NCBI RefSeq assembly: GCF_003610895.1
Contig: NZ_MCAS01000014.1
Span: 82,332-146,331 of the forward strand
From: Paraburkholderia fungorum
GTDB taxonomy: Bacteria; Pseudomonadota; Gammaproteobacteria; Burkholderiales; Burkholderiaceae
Direction: 5' to 3'
Length of the DNA: 64,000 nt
The notes beneath the pieces were generated by a model. The model saw only the letters and a list, made by a program, of their open reading frames with translations, did no database searches and was not told the DNA's origin. The position numbers and the translations under genes were made by a program. Positions 25,003-33,926 of this stretch are shown one piece after another. The stretch's first letter is position 1. Each line of letters starts with the position of its first letter.

Positions 25003-25998
25003 CTACACGGCCTTGGGCGCGATGTCGTCGTCGACCGCCACTTCGGGCGGTGGCATGCCGGGCAGCGCATCTACCGTCCTGCCCGAGTCGCGCCAGGCTT
25101 CCATGCCGCCGCGCAGCGGCAGCACGTCGGCGAAGCCGGCTTCGTTCATCTGCTTGGCCATCCATGCCGCGGATATTTCATTTGGGCACGAACAGTAAAT
25201 CACCACCTTCTGATCGTGCGGGTACCTCGCCACGATCTCGTCGAGTTGCCGCTCGTCGGCAAATTGCGAGCCCGGAATCACGAACGGATCGAGCGCGCGC
25301 TTTTCCTGCGAGCGGATGTCGAACAGCACCGGCGTTTTGCCGGCTGCGACCAGCTTCGCCAGCTCGTCGACTTCGATTCGCTGCGTCGCCAGCTTGGAAA
25401 TCAGCTGACGCCGGCGGATCCAGCGATAAGCGGCATACAGCAACAGCAAAGCGACGGCCACCAATGCGGCCGTGCGGCCGAGGCGTCCGGCCATGGCGAA
25501 CAGCATGTCGATCTGCCGGGCGAACAACGCGCCGATGATCAACCCGGTGCCCGACCACAAGGCTGCGCCGATGCCGTCGTAAGTGAGAAACGTGCGGTAG
25601 CGCGCGCCCATGGCGCCGGCCATCGGAATCGACACGATCGACAGGCCCGGCACGAACTTCGCCACCGCCAGCACGCGCACACCCCAGCGGCCGAAAAAGC
25701 GTTCGGTCTTTTTTACACAGGTATCGCGCGACAGCGAAAGACGGCAGATCGTTTTCAGCGTATTGCCGCCGTACAGCCGGCCGGCGAGATACCAGGCGCT
25801 GTCGCCGATCAGCGTGGCGAATATCGACAACACCAGCACCGGCATCAGTTGCGTGCCCACGGACCCGGGATGCATGGCCGCCATCGCCCCGAACAGCACG
25901 AGCGACGGCATCGCGGGCACCGGCAGCCCGAGCGAGGCGGCCAGCACGTTCGCGAAGACGAGCGCCGGTCCATATTGCTCGACGAGATCATGTAGCAT
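25003..25998 (-). CDS. DedA membrane protein fused to a rhodanese domain
   Basis: A 331-residue protein. Residues 1-195 are a DedA/SNARE-associated membrane domain with about five hydrophobic segments, including the conserved region from FFGRWGVRVLAVAKFVPGL. Residues about 210-315 form a rhodanese domain with an active-site loop at VVIYCSCPNEISA, keeping the catalytic cysteine. DedA proteins affect membrane lipid flipping and proton-motive force; rhodaneses carry persulfide sulfur. It forms an operon with the CNMP/flavoprotein fusion downstream, which suggests a redox or sulfur-related envelope function. No clear ribosome site precedes the ATG at 25998. Confidence 0.85.
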   Translation of the reverse strand: MLHDLVEQYGPALVFANVLAASLGLPVPAMPSLVLFGAMAAMHPGSVGTQLMPVLVLSIFATLIGDSAWYLAGRLYGGNTLKTICRLSLSRDTCVKKTERFFGRWGVRVLAVAKFVPGLSIVSIPMAGAMGARYRTFLTYDGIGAALWSGTGLIIGALFARQIDMLFAMAGRLGRTAALVAVALLLLYAAYRWIRRRQLISKLATQRIEVDELAKLVAAGKTPVLFDIRSQEKRALDPFVIPGSQFADERQLDEIVARYPHDQKVVIYCSCPNEISAAWMAKQMNEAGFADVLPLRGGMEAWRDSGRTVDALPGMPPPEVAVDDDIAPKAV

Positions 25999-26340
25999 CG
26001 GCTTACATCCGCAGCCCTTTCGAGCGCGGCGCTGGTAGGAAAAGCAAGGGAGAATGTAAAGATTATGGACGCATTTTCAAGACGTGCAAACGCCCGGCAA
26101 ACAGGTCCGCTATCCGGAGGTTGAAAGCCCGGGCGCAACATGCCACGCGGATTAAAAGCGGGGAATAGAAGCGCGAATCGAACAAAGCGAAATTAATTGC
26201 AGCATACGCCACAAGCGGGTGGCGAATAACGGGCTACGGACGCCCGTAGGGCGTCTCGCAGTACACAAACCAGGCTTGGTAGAGCAGAGGCCGCGTAAGG
26301 TATTTATTGCGTGTGACGAGCGTAATGCCGCGCGCCAGCT
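25999..26340. other. 342-bp gap upstream of the DedA operon
   Basis: No coding sequence is supported. The part near 26041-26080 is AT-richer and probably holds the promoter of the DedA operon. Nothing else is recognised. Confidence 0.5.
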
Positions 26341-26592
26341 TTACTGGCGGTGATTGTGTTGTTCGCCCGGCAACTCCGCGCCATGCGCGCGAATCGCCGC
26401 AATCAGTTCGGCAGGCGTGATTTCGTAGCGCACTTCGCGGTGAATGCCTGGCTTGCGCTCATCGACCTCGATCAGAAGAATGCCTTTGCCGTCTTCTGTC
26501 GATTCGAGGCGCAGCGAGCGGAGTTCGCGCGCCGTTGCGTCGTCGTATTCGGTGAGCAGGGCCATTGACCCGGAGGACCCGGTAGTGCGCAT
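26341..26592 (-). CDS. Small hypothetical protein
   Basis: An 83-residue soluble protein that I do not recognise. Its core (LRSLRLESTEDGKGILLIEVDE, then HREVRYEITPAELIAAIRAHG) reads as a small alpha/beta fold. The ATG at 26592 has AAGGACA upstream; an in-frame extension to 26691 would put a Cys/Arg-rich tract before it and is unlikely. No close neighbour on the same strand suggests a role. Confidence 0.6.
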   Translation of the reverse strand: MRTTGSSGSMALLTEYDDATARELRSLRLESTEDGKGILLIEVDERKPGIHREVRYEITPAELIAAIRAHGAELPGEQHNHRQ

Positions 26593-27059
26593 CGAGGTTG
26601 TCCTTGTTCCGTTGTTGATCGAACCATTGTACGGGCAGGCTCGCGCGCCGTCTGTCGCGCCGCGCTCACATCTGGGAATCTGCCCGCCCACCTATCTGCC
26701 TGCCGGGCGCCGCGCTGTACTGGCCAATCGCTGGCGCGGCCCGCTGGGCAATGCGAACCGTGGCGCCCGCCCGACTGTAATAGCCAGTTTAACGCGACTC
26801 CCCGCCACGACGGCTTCATTTTTCGTGCCCCGTCGCGGTGCAACCCTTCTCCCCGGCTGTCATGGTGCTGACGCGCGCTTCGGTTAGGGACGCGCATCGC
26901 GCCAGAAACAGCGGGCAAAAAAAAGCCCGCCCCCGGAGGGACGGGCTGCTAAACGCCGTTGTTACTCGGGTCAGCGTGTCCTTACAACCAACTGAGCGCT
27001 GACGGTGTCATCGTGCTGCGTCAATTCCGGACTGTCGAGGTGGGAGTAACGCCGATCCA
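26593..27059. other. 467-bp gap between the small protein and the chemoreceptor
   Basis: No gene is supported on either strand. The only clear element is the chemoreceptor terminator at 26917-26947. Reading frames across this gap are GC-driven and lack ribosome sites. Confidence 0.5.
26917..26947 (-). terminator. Intrinsic terminator after the chemoreceptor gene
   Basis: On the minus strand AGCCCG (26947-26942) pairs with CGGGCT (26929-26924) around a 12-nt loop and runs straight into eight T residues (26924-26917). It lies about 110 nt past the chemoreceptor stop. Confidence 0.75.
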
Positions 27060-28745
27060 TCAGATTAATGTGGGTTCTTCCTGTTCGACTTCTGGCGCTG
27101 GCTTGTGCGCCGGAAGCGGCGCCGCATGACGCGCAGGTGCCGACGGCAGCGGTTGCCGCGGCTGTGCGGCTCGCGGCGCGGGTGTTGCGTCGGCGACCGT
27201 GAAGAGGCGCACTGCTTCGTCCAGCACATCGGCCTGTTCCGCGAGACGCTGCGCCGTGGCCGCCGCCTGTTCGACCAGGGCCGCGTTCTGCTGCGTGGCG
27301 CCGTCCAGATGCGAGACCGCCTGATTGACCTGGCGAATCCCTTCAGCCTGCTCGCTGCTCGCGTTCGCCACTTCGACGATGATCGACGACACGCGGCTCA
27401 CTGCCTCATCGATCACGCGCATCTGCGAGGTGGTGCGAGCAACCAGTTCCGTGCCGAGCGCCACCTCGGTTGCACTCGCCTCGACCACCGACTTGATTTC
27501 CTTCGACGAAGCCGCGCACCGTTGCGCCAGCATCCGCACTTCGCCCGCGACGACCGCGAACGAGCGGCCCGCTTCGCCCGCGCGGGCCGCTTCGACGGCG
27601 GCATTCAGGGCAAGAATGTTGGTCTGGAACGCAATGCCGTCGATGACGCCGGTGATGTCCGCAATGCGTTTCGATGCCGCCGTGATGCCGGCCATGGTCT
27701 GTTCGACCTGCCCCGCGATCTTGCCGCCGACGGCCGCTGCCGCTTGCGCGTCTTTCGCCAGATCGAGCGCACGCACGCTGGCGTCGGCGTTGGCTTGCAC
27801 GGTGGTGGTCAATTGTTCCATGGTGGCCGCCGTTTCTTCGAGCGACGCCGCCTGCAGTTCGGTGCGGCGCGCGAGGTCGACATTGCCGCTGGAGATTTCG
27901 CGCGCGTTGTCGAGCATGCCGGTGATCTGCGCGCGCACGTCGTAGACGATCGCCGCAAGATTCGCCTTCAACTGATTCAAGGCTTGCAGCACATCGCCGA
28001 GGTCGTCGTGACGCACGATCACCAGGTCGGCGGTCAGGTCGCCCGCGGCGAGGCGGGTTGCGAAACCGGACATGTCGCGAATCGGTTCGGCGAGCTGCCG
28101 TGTCAGCATTCGCCAGGACAGGAGGCTGAAGGCGGCGGTGACGCCGGACGCGATCCAGAACGGCGTGGGCGGTGTGCCGCCCCATGCAGCGAAGCCTGTC
28201 AGCAACAAAGCCAGCGGCGTGATCGCATAGCCGACCGCCGCGCGTGTCGCGACGGGCAGACGCATCAGCGATTGCAGACGGCCCGGCAGACCCGTGCGCA
28301 CGACCACGCCGCGATGCAGCCTGAACGCCCGCGACTCGCCGGTGCGGATGCGCGCGTACAGTGCGTCGGCGGCGCGCACCGCATCGCGGTCCGGTTTCAC
28401 GCGTACGCTCAGATAGCCGACCACGGCGCCTTTTTCGACCACCGGCGTGACGTTCGCATGCACCCAGTAGTAGTCGCCGTTCTTGCGGCGATTCTTGACG
28501 AGCGCGGTCCATGGGCGGCCGTCGCGGATTGTCGCCCACATGTCGGCGAAGGCTTCGCGTGGCATGTCTGGATGACGGATCAGATTGTGCGGCTGGCCGA
28601 TCAGCTCTTCGCGCGTGTACCCCGAGACGGCGATGAAGGCCGGGTTGCAATACTGGATGCGGCCGGTCAGATCGGTCGCGGAAACAAGCATCTGTGACGA
28701 AGGGAATTCGTACTCGTGCCCGGTGACAGGCTGGTTGTTGCGCAT
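27060..28745 (-). CDS. PAS-containing methyl-accepting chemotaxis protein (Aer-like)
   Basis: A 561-residue receptor. Residues about 10-115 form a PAS domain (LVSATDLTGRIQYCNPAFIAVSGY), typical of the FAD-binding energy-taxis receptor Aer. Two close hydrophobic segments (about 160-205) anchor it in the inner membrane without a periplasmic domain. A HAMP-like region follows, then the cytoplasmic signalling coiled coil with the tip around AFQTNILALNAAVEAARAGE. A Pro/Ala-rich tail ends the protein. The ATG is preceded by AAGGAAAG. A sigma-28-type promoter match lies about 55-80 nt upstream. It probably reports redox or energy state to the CheA/CheW machinery. Confidence 0.9.
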   Translation of the reverse strand: MRNNQPVTGHEYEFPSSQMLVSATDLTGRIQYCNPAFIAVSGYTREELIGQPHNLIRHPDMPREAFADMWATIRDGRPWTALVKNRRKNGDYYWVHANVTPVVEKGAVVGYLSVRVKPDRDAVRAADALYARIRTGESRAFRLHRGVVVRTGLPGRLQSLMRLPVATRAAVGYAITPLALLLTGFAAWGGTPPTPFWIASGVTAAFSLLSWRMLTRQLAEPIRDMSGFATRLAAGDLTADLVIVRHDDLGDVLQALNQLKANLAAIVYDVRAQITGMLDNAREISSGNVDLARRTELQAASLEETAATMEQLTTTVQANADASVRALDLAKDAQAAAAVGGKIAGQVEQTMAGITAASKRIADITGVIDGIAFQTNILALNAAVEAARAGEAGRSFAVVAGEVRMLAQRCAASSKEIKSVVEASATEVALGTELVARTTSQMRVIDEAVSRVSSIIVEVANASSEQAEGIRQVNQAVSHLDGATQQNAALVEQAAATAQRLAEQADVLDEAVRLFTVADATPAPRAAQPRQPLPSAPARHAAPLPAHKPAPEVEQEEPTLI

Positions 28746-28801
28746 GGCTTTCCTTGCAGGTGCGGACGCGCGTCCGCGCGGCCCTTACATCTATGCAAGG
28801 A

Positions 28802-28828
28802 ATAACGGCATTAACCCCGCATGCTTGA
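28802..28828 (-). promoter_or_regulatory. Candidate sigma-28 (FliA) promoter of the chemoreceptor
   Basis: On the minus strand TCAA, 15 bp, then GCCGTTAT. The FliA consensus is TAAA-N15-GCCGATAA, so 3 of 4 and 6 of 8 positions match with exact spacing. The start codon is about 55 nt downstream. Confidence 0.5.
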
Positions 28829-29044
28829 GGGTTTCCCAGTAAACCACTCAGGTTTATGACCCGCCACGCCGTTATCACAGGGTTGTCTTCATGCGCTTTG
28901 CGTCACGGGCAGAAAGGGTGCCGGATGCGTTTCCCGGTGCCTTCAAAAGCGTTACACTGCGCCGGACAAAGGCCTGCAGACGCATTTCGCCGCCCCGACA
29001 CCCGCAGCGGTCTGCCTGCGCGAATCCGCTACTCAAGCGAGCTG

Positions 29045-32000
29045 ATGCAGAAGATCCTCGACCGGACTCAGGAATCACTGGCCCATGCGTTCGCCTCGCT
29101 TGCGCATAGCGCGAAGCGCCAACAGCGTGTGTACCTGGCGACCATTGCCTCGCTGATGCTGATCGTCGTCGTCTTTGCGCTGTTGCTGGCCCTGCTTGCC
29201 GCCGGCAAGCATCTTGACTACCGGCGAACGCTCGCCTCCCGGAATGCCACCGACATCTCGCTGCTCCTGCATCGCGAAGAGTCGTTCCTGCGCCGCGCAG
29301 AACTGACCCTCAACTACTATCAGGAGACCGGTGAGGTACTGCGCGTGCCCGATGACGTCGAGAAATCGATCCTGCCGACAGGCACGGCGCGGGGCACGGT
29401 GAACCAGATCGACGCGCAATTCGACGTGCTGGTCGGTGAGGCGACGCGCACGGCGTGGGGGCCGGATTTCCGCGCGAAACTGTGGCGGCTGTACGAGGCG
29501 GCGCAGTCCATGCTGGTCACGCAGCAGGCCTTCGAACTGCAGCAACGCGCCATGCTGCTTGGACTGAACGAGGACTATGCCGCGATCCTGCCGTCTTTCG
29601 CTCAACCAGTGACGGGTGCGACAGCCGATCCCAAACCCGTCGAAACACCGGCGCTGCAACCAGCGATCATCGGCACGCTGCGCGAGGCGACCGAACGCGA
29701 GTTGCTGGCACAAACCGGCAAGCGCGTGCCGGGCAAAGGCGAGCGCGTGTGGCTCGGACCGTACCGCGATCCGCTACAAGGGATTCAGGTGATCTCGGAA
29801 GTAGCGGCGCTTTACGCCGGCAACACGCCGATCACGCTCGTCATTGTGAGTATCCCGCTTGACGCGCTTGAGGCGCATCTTGGCAGGCCAACCGGCGAGG
29901 GCACACTGTTGCTGCTAACGGCGGACCGCCGCCTGATCGTGTCGTCACCGCCTATCGGCGAGAAAGCCTTGAGGGTGCTGCAGGGCGTTGTTGCAGGTTC
30001 CCCGCCCGGCGTCTATCGCTACACAAGCGACGGCGTGTTTCTGAGCGAGCCGCTCATGCGTGACTTCGGCACGCTGGTCGGCTATCTGCCCTGGCGCTCA
30101 CTGCTTGCCGCGCTCGGCTGGCAACTGGCCGCGCTCGTCGGCCTCACGCTTCTGGTGTTGGTGGCGATTGCGCTGACAGCGCGCTTCTGGGGCTTGCGTC
30201 TGTTGCGCAACAGCTTTGCGGAAACCTCGCGCGCGCTGGAAAGCGAAACCATCAACCATATTCTCGTCAGCGCGACACCGATCGGCTTGTGCATCGTTCG
30301 GCAAAGCGACTATTCGATCATCAACGCCAACGCGCTGGCGGGTGCGCTGCTGCATATCGAACCTGGCAGTAACCGCTTGCCGCCGCACATCGTCGGCGAG
30401 TTCTCGGCGCAGGCGCCTGACAAACCGTCGGTCGCGGCGTTCGCGAAGGTCGCGGCGTTTGTCGCGCCTGCGCAGCCTCTTCAGGCGCATTCGCAATCGC
30501 AGCTACCGGCGCAGCAATCGCAACCGGAGTCGCCGCCACGGCCGCAGCCGCAGCCGGACGCAAATGACGCAAACGATGTAAGCAGCGCAGCGCCCGAACA
30601 GTTCCTGCAGTTCACGTACGCCCCTGCGCGTTACGCGAACGCAGACGTGCTGTTCTGCGCGATTCTCGATGTGACCACGCAGCATGCGCTCGAACAGCAA
30701 CTGCGGCTCGCGCAGCAGAGTGCCGAGAGCATGATGCGGGCGCGTTCGAATTTCTTCGCCTCGATGAGCCATGAAATCCGCACACCGTTGAACGCGTTAC
30801 TCGGCAATCTCGAGCTGTTCGCGCGGACCCCCGGCCTCGAAGCGCACACGCGGCGGCTCGCCACGCTGGAGGTGGCGGCCGGCGCGCTGCGCCGCATCGT
30901 CAACGACATTCTCGATTTTTCAAAGATCGACGCGGGCGAGATGAGGCTCGTGACTGAATCGTTCCTGCCCATCGACGATTTTGAAAATATTGCGCTGTCC
31001 TACGCGCCGATGACGGCGGACCGCGCGATCCGCTTTTACTCGCACCTTTCGCCGACGCTCGATCAGCCACTGCGCGGCGATCGCACGCGCATCGCGCAGA
31101 TCGTCAATAACCTGTTGAGCAACGCGTTCAAGTTCACGTCGTGCGGCAAGATCACGTTGAATGCCGAAGTGAAGGACGATCTGCAAGGGCGCCCGATTCT
31201 GACCTGCCGGGTCTGCGATTCGGGCATCGGCATGGATCAGGCGCTGGTGGCGCGCATTTTCAATCCGTTCGAGCAGGGCGAGGCCAGCACCTCGAGCCGC
31301 TATGGCGGCACCGGCCTGGGTTTGTCGATCTGCGCGCGGCTGTGCGAATTGATGGGCGGGCATATTTCCGTCGAGAGCGTGCTCGGGGTAGGCAGCGCAT
31401 TCAGTGTTTCGATACCGCTTGCGTTGCCGCCGGATGAATTGCGTGTTCCGGCCGTCGAGCCGGCGCGCCGTGGAAACGTGCTGGTGCTGTGTCAGGAGCG
31501 TGAGTCGGGACAACTGCTCGATGGCTGGCTGCGGCGCGCGGGCTGGTCGGCGCACACGGTGATGTCGGCGCGCAGCGCGCAGGCCTGGTTACGCGTGAAC
31601 CAGCCGAAAGCGATGCTGGTTACCGGTGAGTACGGTCTTGACGCCGTTGCCGGGTTGCGTGAAGTCCAGCCGGTCGGCGTCGCGTGGGTTACACGAACCG
31701 GGCCGCATCGTCCCGCGGCGCGTGCCGATGGCGTGCTCGAAGCCACTGAATTCAGCCGGGCGGCGATCCTGTCCGCAGTCGAACTGGCGGCCGAGGGAGG
31801 CGTGGTTGACGAGAGCGCGCAGCCGCTCGCGGGCGACTCCGCCGTGGCGCGCCCGCCCGCTGCTGCGAATCCCGCGCTGCACGGTCTGGCGGTTCTGGTC
31901 GCCGAAGACAATCCACTGATCCAGACGTTGATCGTGGAGCAGCTCGATGCACTGGGTTGCCTGCCGACAATCGCCGGCGACGGGCGGCAAGCGTTGGCGG

Positions 32001-32686
32001 CATTCGAGCTGGGGCACTTCGAGGTGGTGCTGACCGATATCCACATGCCGGTCATGGATGGGTACGCATTGCTGGCGGCGTTGCGCAAAGCGCATGCGGA
32101 CTTGCCGGTGCTGGCCTTTAGCGCGGTCACCGACAATCAGCAGCAGGAAGGCTGGCGCGAGCGCGGCTTTACCGGCTATGTCGCAAAACCGGCGTCGCTG
32201 GATGAGTTGGAGGCGGCGTTGCTCGCCGTGACGTCGGCAAGGCAACTGGCGGCGACATCAACGTCGACAGGCACGTCTGCGACAGCGCCGGTAATTGCGG
32301 CGACTCTGGGTACGGCCGACGCAGCCGCCGATCCGGCCGACGCAGCCGCCGATCCGGCCGACGCAGCCGCCGATCCGGCCGCGACGCTCAGCGCGGACGA
32401 CAAGGCACGTTATACGGTGATGCTCAAGGAGCACCTGCAAAACGATCTGCCGAGGCTGTTGGCGATTGTCGAGCGGGAAGACCGGGAGGCATTGGGTGGC
32501 TGGGCGCATAGCGCCGCCGGCGGATTTCTCGTCGTGCAGGAGTCGCAGTTAGCGCAGCAATGCCGCGAGCTGGAGCAGCTATGTGTGAGCAGCGGGAGTT
32601 GGACGACCGGCATGGACGAACGCGCGATCTCCTTGCACGAGGCGATATGCGATCAATTCGGTCTGGATGAAGCGTCAATGCATTGA
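29045..32686 (+). CDS. Hybrid sensor histidine kinase with receiver and HPt domains
   Basis: A tripartite kinase of 1213 residues. A transmembrane helix near residue 35-55 and a second near 350-380 flank a periplasmic sensor region. A PAS-like segment follows. The H-box FFASMSHEIRTPLN lies near 570, the ATP-binding core (NNLLSNAFKF, GTGLGLSICARL) near 680-765, and a receiver (VLVAEDN, LTDIHMPVMDG) near 950-1065 with the acceptor Asp near 998. A C-terminal HPt-like region has a histidine in GWAHSAAGG near 1155. This order resembles BvgS/EvgS. No response regulator gene is adjacent. A Gln/Pro-rich insert occurs near 480-515 and a triplicated linker near 1090. The start is uncertain; in-frame ATGs exist upstream (28925, 28856). 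Confidence 0.85.
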   Translation: MQKILDRTQESLAHAFASLAHSAKRQQRVYLATIASLMLIVVVFALLLALLAAGKHLDYRRTLASRNATDISLLLHREESFLRRAELTLNYYQETGEVLRVPDDVEKSILPTGTARGTVNQIDAQFDVLVGEATRTAWGPDFRAKLWRLYEAAQSMLVTQQAFELQQRAMLLGLNEDYAAILPSFAQPVTGATADPKPVETPALQPAIIGTLREATERELLAQTGKRVPGKGERVWLGPYRDPLQGIQVISEVAALYAGNTPITLVIVSIPLDALEAHLGRPTGEGTLLLLTADRRLIVSSPPIGEKALRVLQGVVAGSPPGVYRYTSDGVFLSEPLMRDFGTLVGYLPWRSLLAALGWQLAALVGLTLLVLVAIALTARFWGLRLLRNSFAETSRALESETINHILVSATPIGLCIVRQSDYSIINANALAGALLHIEPGSNRLPPHIVGEFSAQAPDKPSVAAFAKVAAFVAPAQPLQAHSQSQLPAQQSQPESPPRPQPQPDANDANDVSSAAPEQFLQFTYAPARYANADVLFCAILDVTTQHALEQQLRLAQQSAESMMRARSNFFASMSHEIRTPLNALLGNLELFARTPGLEAHTRRLATLEVAAGALRRIVNDILDFSKIDAGEMRLVTESFLPIDDFENIALSYAPMTADRAIRFYSHLSPTLDQPLRGDRTRIAQIVNNLLSNAFKFTSCGKITLNAEVKDDLQGRPILTCRVCDSGIGMDQALVARIFNPFEQGEASTSSRYGGTGLGLSICARLCELMGGHISVESVLGVGSAFSVSIPLALPPDELRVPAVEPARRGNVLVLCQERESGQLLDGWLRRAGWSAHTVMSARSAQAWLRVNQPKAMLVTGEYGLDAVAGLREVQPVGVAWVTRTGPHRPAARADGVLEATEFSRAAILSAVELAAEGGVVDESAQPLAGDSAVARPPAAANPALHGLAVLVAEDNPLIQTLIVEQLDALGCLPTIAGDGRQALAAFELGHFEVVLTDIHMPVMDGYALLAALRKAHADLPVLAFSAVTDNQQQEGWRERGFTGYVAKPASLDELEAALLAVTSARQLAATSTSTGTSATAPVIAATLGTADAAADPADAAADPADAAADPAATLSADDKARYTVMLKEHLQNDLPRLLAIVEREDREALGGWAHSAAGGFLVVQESQLAQQCRELEQLCVSSGSWTTGMDERAISLHEAICDQFGLDEASMH
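32314..32376 (+). repeat. 21-bp unit repeated three times inside the kinase gene
   Basis: Three identical 21-bp units (32314-32334, 32335-32355, 32356-32376) keep the frame and encode three copies of a seven-residue Ala/Asp/Pro unit. They form a flexible linker between the receiver and HPt domains. Confidence 0.9.
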
Positions 32687-32687
32687 C

Positions 32688-32709
32688 GCGTGCGGCGGCA
32701 GCCGCACGC
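32688..32709. terminator. Hairpin between convergent kinase and hydrolase genes
   Basis: A perfect 9-bp stem (GCGTGCGGC with GCCGCACGC, loop GGCA) lies right after the kinase stop. No T-tract follows; the position suggests a shared terminator. Confidence 0.5.
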
Positions 32710-32728
32710 TTGCGTCGTGCTGTCGCGC

Positions 32729-33697
32729 TTACGGCGATGAGGCTGCATTGTCCGCGTTCGTGGAAGGCGCGGGCGCGCTCTGCTTCAGCGGGACAATCGG
32801 CGCGACGAATTGCTCGAAATGCGGCAGCCAGATCGGAATCGAGCGGTCCACCGCGAACATGCCGTGGCCGTCCCGGCCAAAAGGTGGTTCGACAACCAGT
32901 TCGCCATGTCCTCCTGCCGCCTGGAACGCGCTGAACCAGGTCTTGACGACATCCGGCGCGAAATACTGATCGTTTTCGACGTAGTGCCACAGCACGGGCA
33001 CGGTCGTGGTCGAGGCAAAGTGCGCCATGGTCGTGGCCATCTGCTCCGGTGAGCAGGGCCGGCCGGGATGCTCGCGCGGATCCCCGCCGCGACCGCCGGA
33101 GAAGTTGATCACCGCAACGAGTCCCTTGGGGGCATAGCTCGCCGCTGCGAGAGAAGCGAACCCACCAGCGGACTGACCGACGAGTATCACTTTGTTGCGA
33201 TCGACTTGCGGCAGCGTGTCCGCAAACGCGATGGTGGCGAGCAGGTCTTGAGCGGCTTCCCGCCCAGCGCTTTCGAAGTCGGGGTTCTGGCACGAACCAG
33301 TGTTTTCCGCATACGAGCCGCCGGTCGCGCCATAGCCGCGCCGAATCGGAACGATGACCGCAAAGCCCAGCTGAACAAACTGGCGAATCTGCGCGAGCTG
33401 ACGGTAGCGGCCGACCTTGAAGCGATCGTGGGCGTTTGGCGGATTGCCATGGCTCAGGACGATCAGCGGAAACGGACCCGCACCGTCGGGCATATAGGTG
33501 GTGGCGACGATGTCGCGTGTGTGCTCTCCGAACAAGCCGCGTTCGGTCATCGGAACCTGAACGACGGTCTCGTGCAGATCGGTGGCAATCGGATCGCGTT
33601 CATCCGCGCCTGCCGGCGCCGCGCAGCCGACGAACGCGGCGAGCGCAGCGAGCGCGACGTGGGCGAAAAGCCCGCGCGCCGTGACCTTCTTGATCAT
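32729..33697 (-). CDS. Exported alpha/beta hydrolase
   Basis: A 322-residue protein with an N-terminal export signal (ARGLFAHVALAALAAFVGCAAP; the FVGC could act as a weak lipobox). The catalytic domain has the oxyanion segment VLSHGNPPNAHD, the nucleophile elbow VGQSAGGFAS and a late His in FGRDGHGMF. This resembles dienelactone-hydrolase or prolyl-oligopeptidase-like families that cleave esters or amides. It is periplasmic or outer-membrane bound. It converges on the kinase gene and stands alone. Substrate unknown. Confidence 0.82.
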   Translation of the reverse strand: MIKKVTARGLFAHVALAALAAFVGCAAPAGADERDPIATDLHETVVQVPMTERGLFGEHTRDIVATTYMPDGAGPFPLIVLSHGNPPNAHDRFKVGRYRQLAQIRQFVQLGFAVIVPIRRGYGATGGSYAENTGSCQNPDFESAGREAAQDLLATIAFADTLPQVDRNKVILVGQSAGGFASLAAASYAPKGLVAVINFSGGRGGDPREHPGRPCSPEQMATTMAHFASTTTVPVLWHYVENDQYFAPDVVKTWFSAFQAAGGHGELVVEPPFGRDGHGMFAVDRSIPIWLPHFEQFVAPIVPLKQSAPAPSTNADNAASSP

Positions 33698-33866
33698 GTG
33701 TATGCCCCGGTTCTGGATCGTTATTTCACGTGTTTTATTTCGCGCGTCGATAATCGCGCGCCCAAATCAAAACATCGGAATGCGCCGGGGTCAAGCACAC
33801 TGCAATTGAGTATAAAAATGAAATTAAATGGTAAGAGATGCGCAAGCGTCGCGCCAGAAAGTGCAA

Positions 33867-33892
33867 GGGCGCGCCGATGTGCCGGCGCGCCC
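33867..33892 (-). terminator. Hairpin after the GntP permease gene
   Basis: A perfect 9-bp GC stem (GGGCGCGCC with GGCGCGCCC, 8-nt loop) lies about 35 nt past the permease stop. The T-tract is absent, so efficiency is uncertain. Confidence 0.5.
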
Positions 33893-33926
33893 AGCTTTGA
33901 ATCAGCCGTCTCTCAGCGCAATAGCG

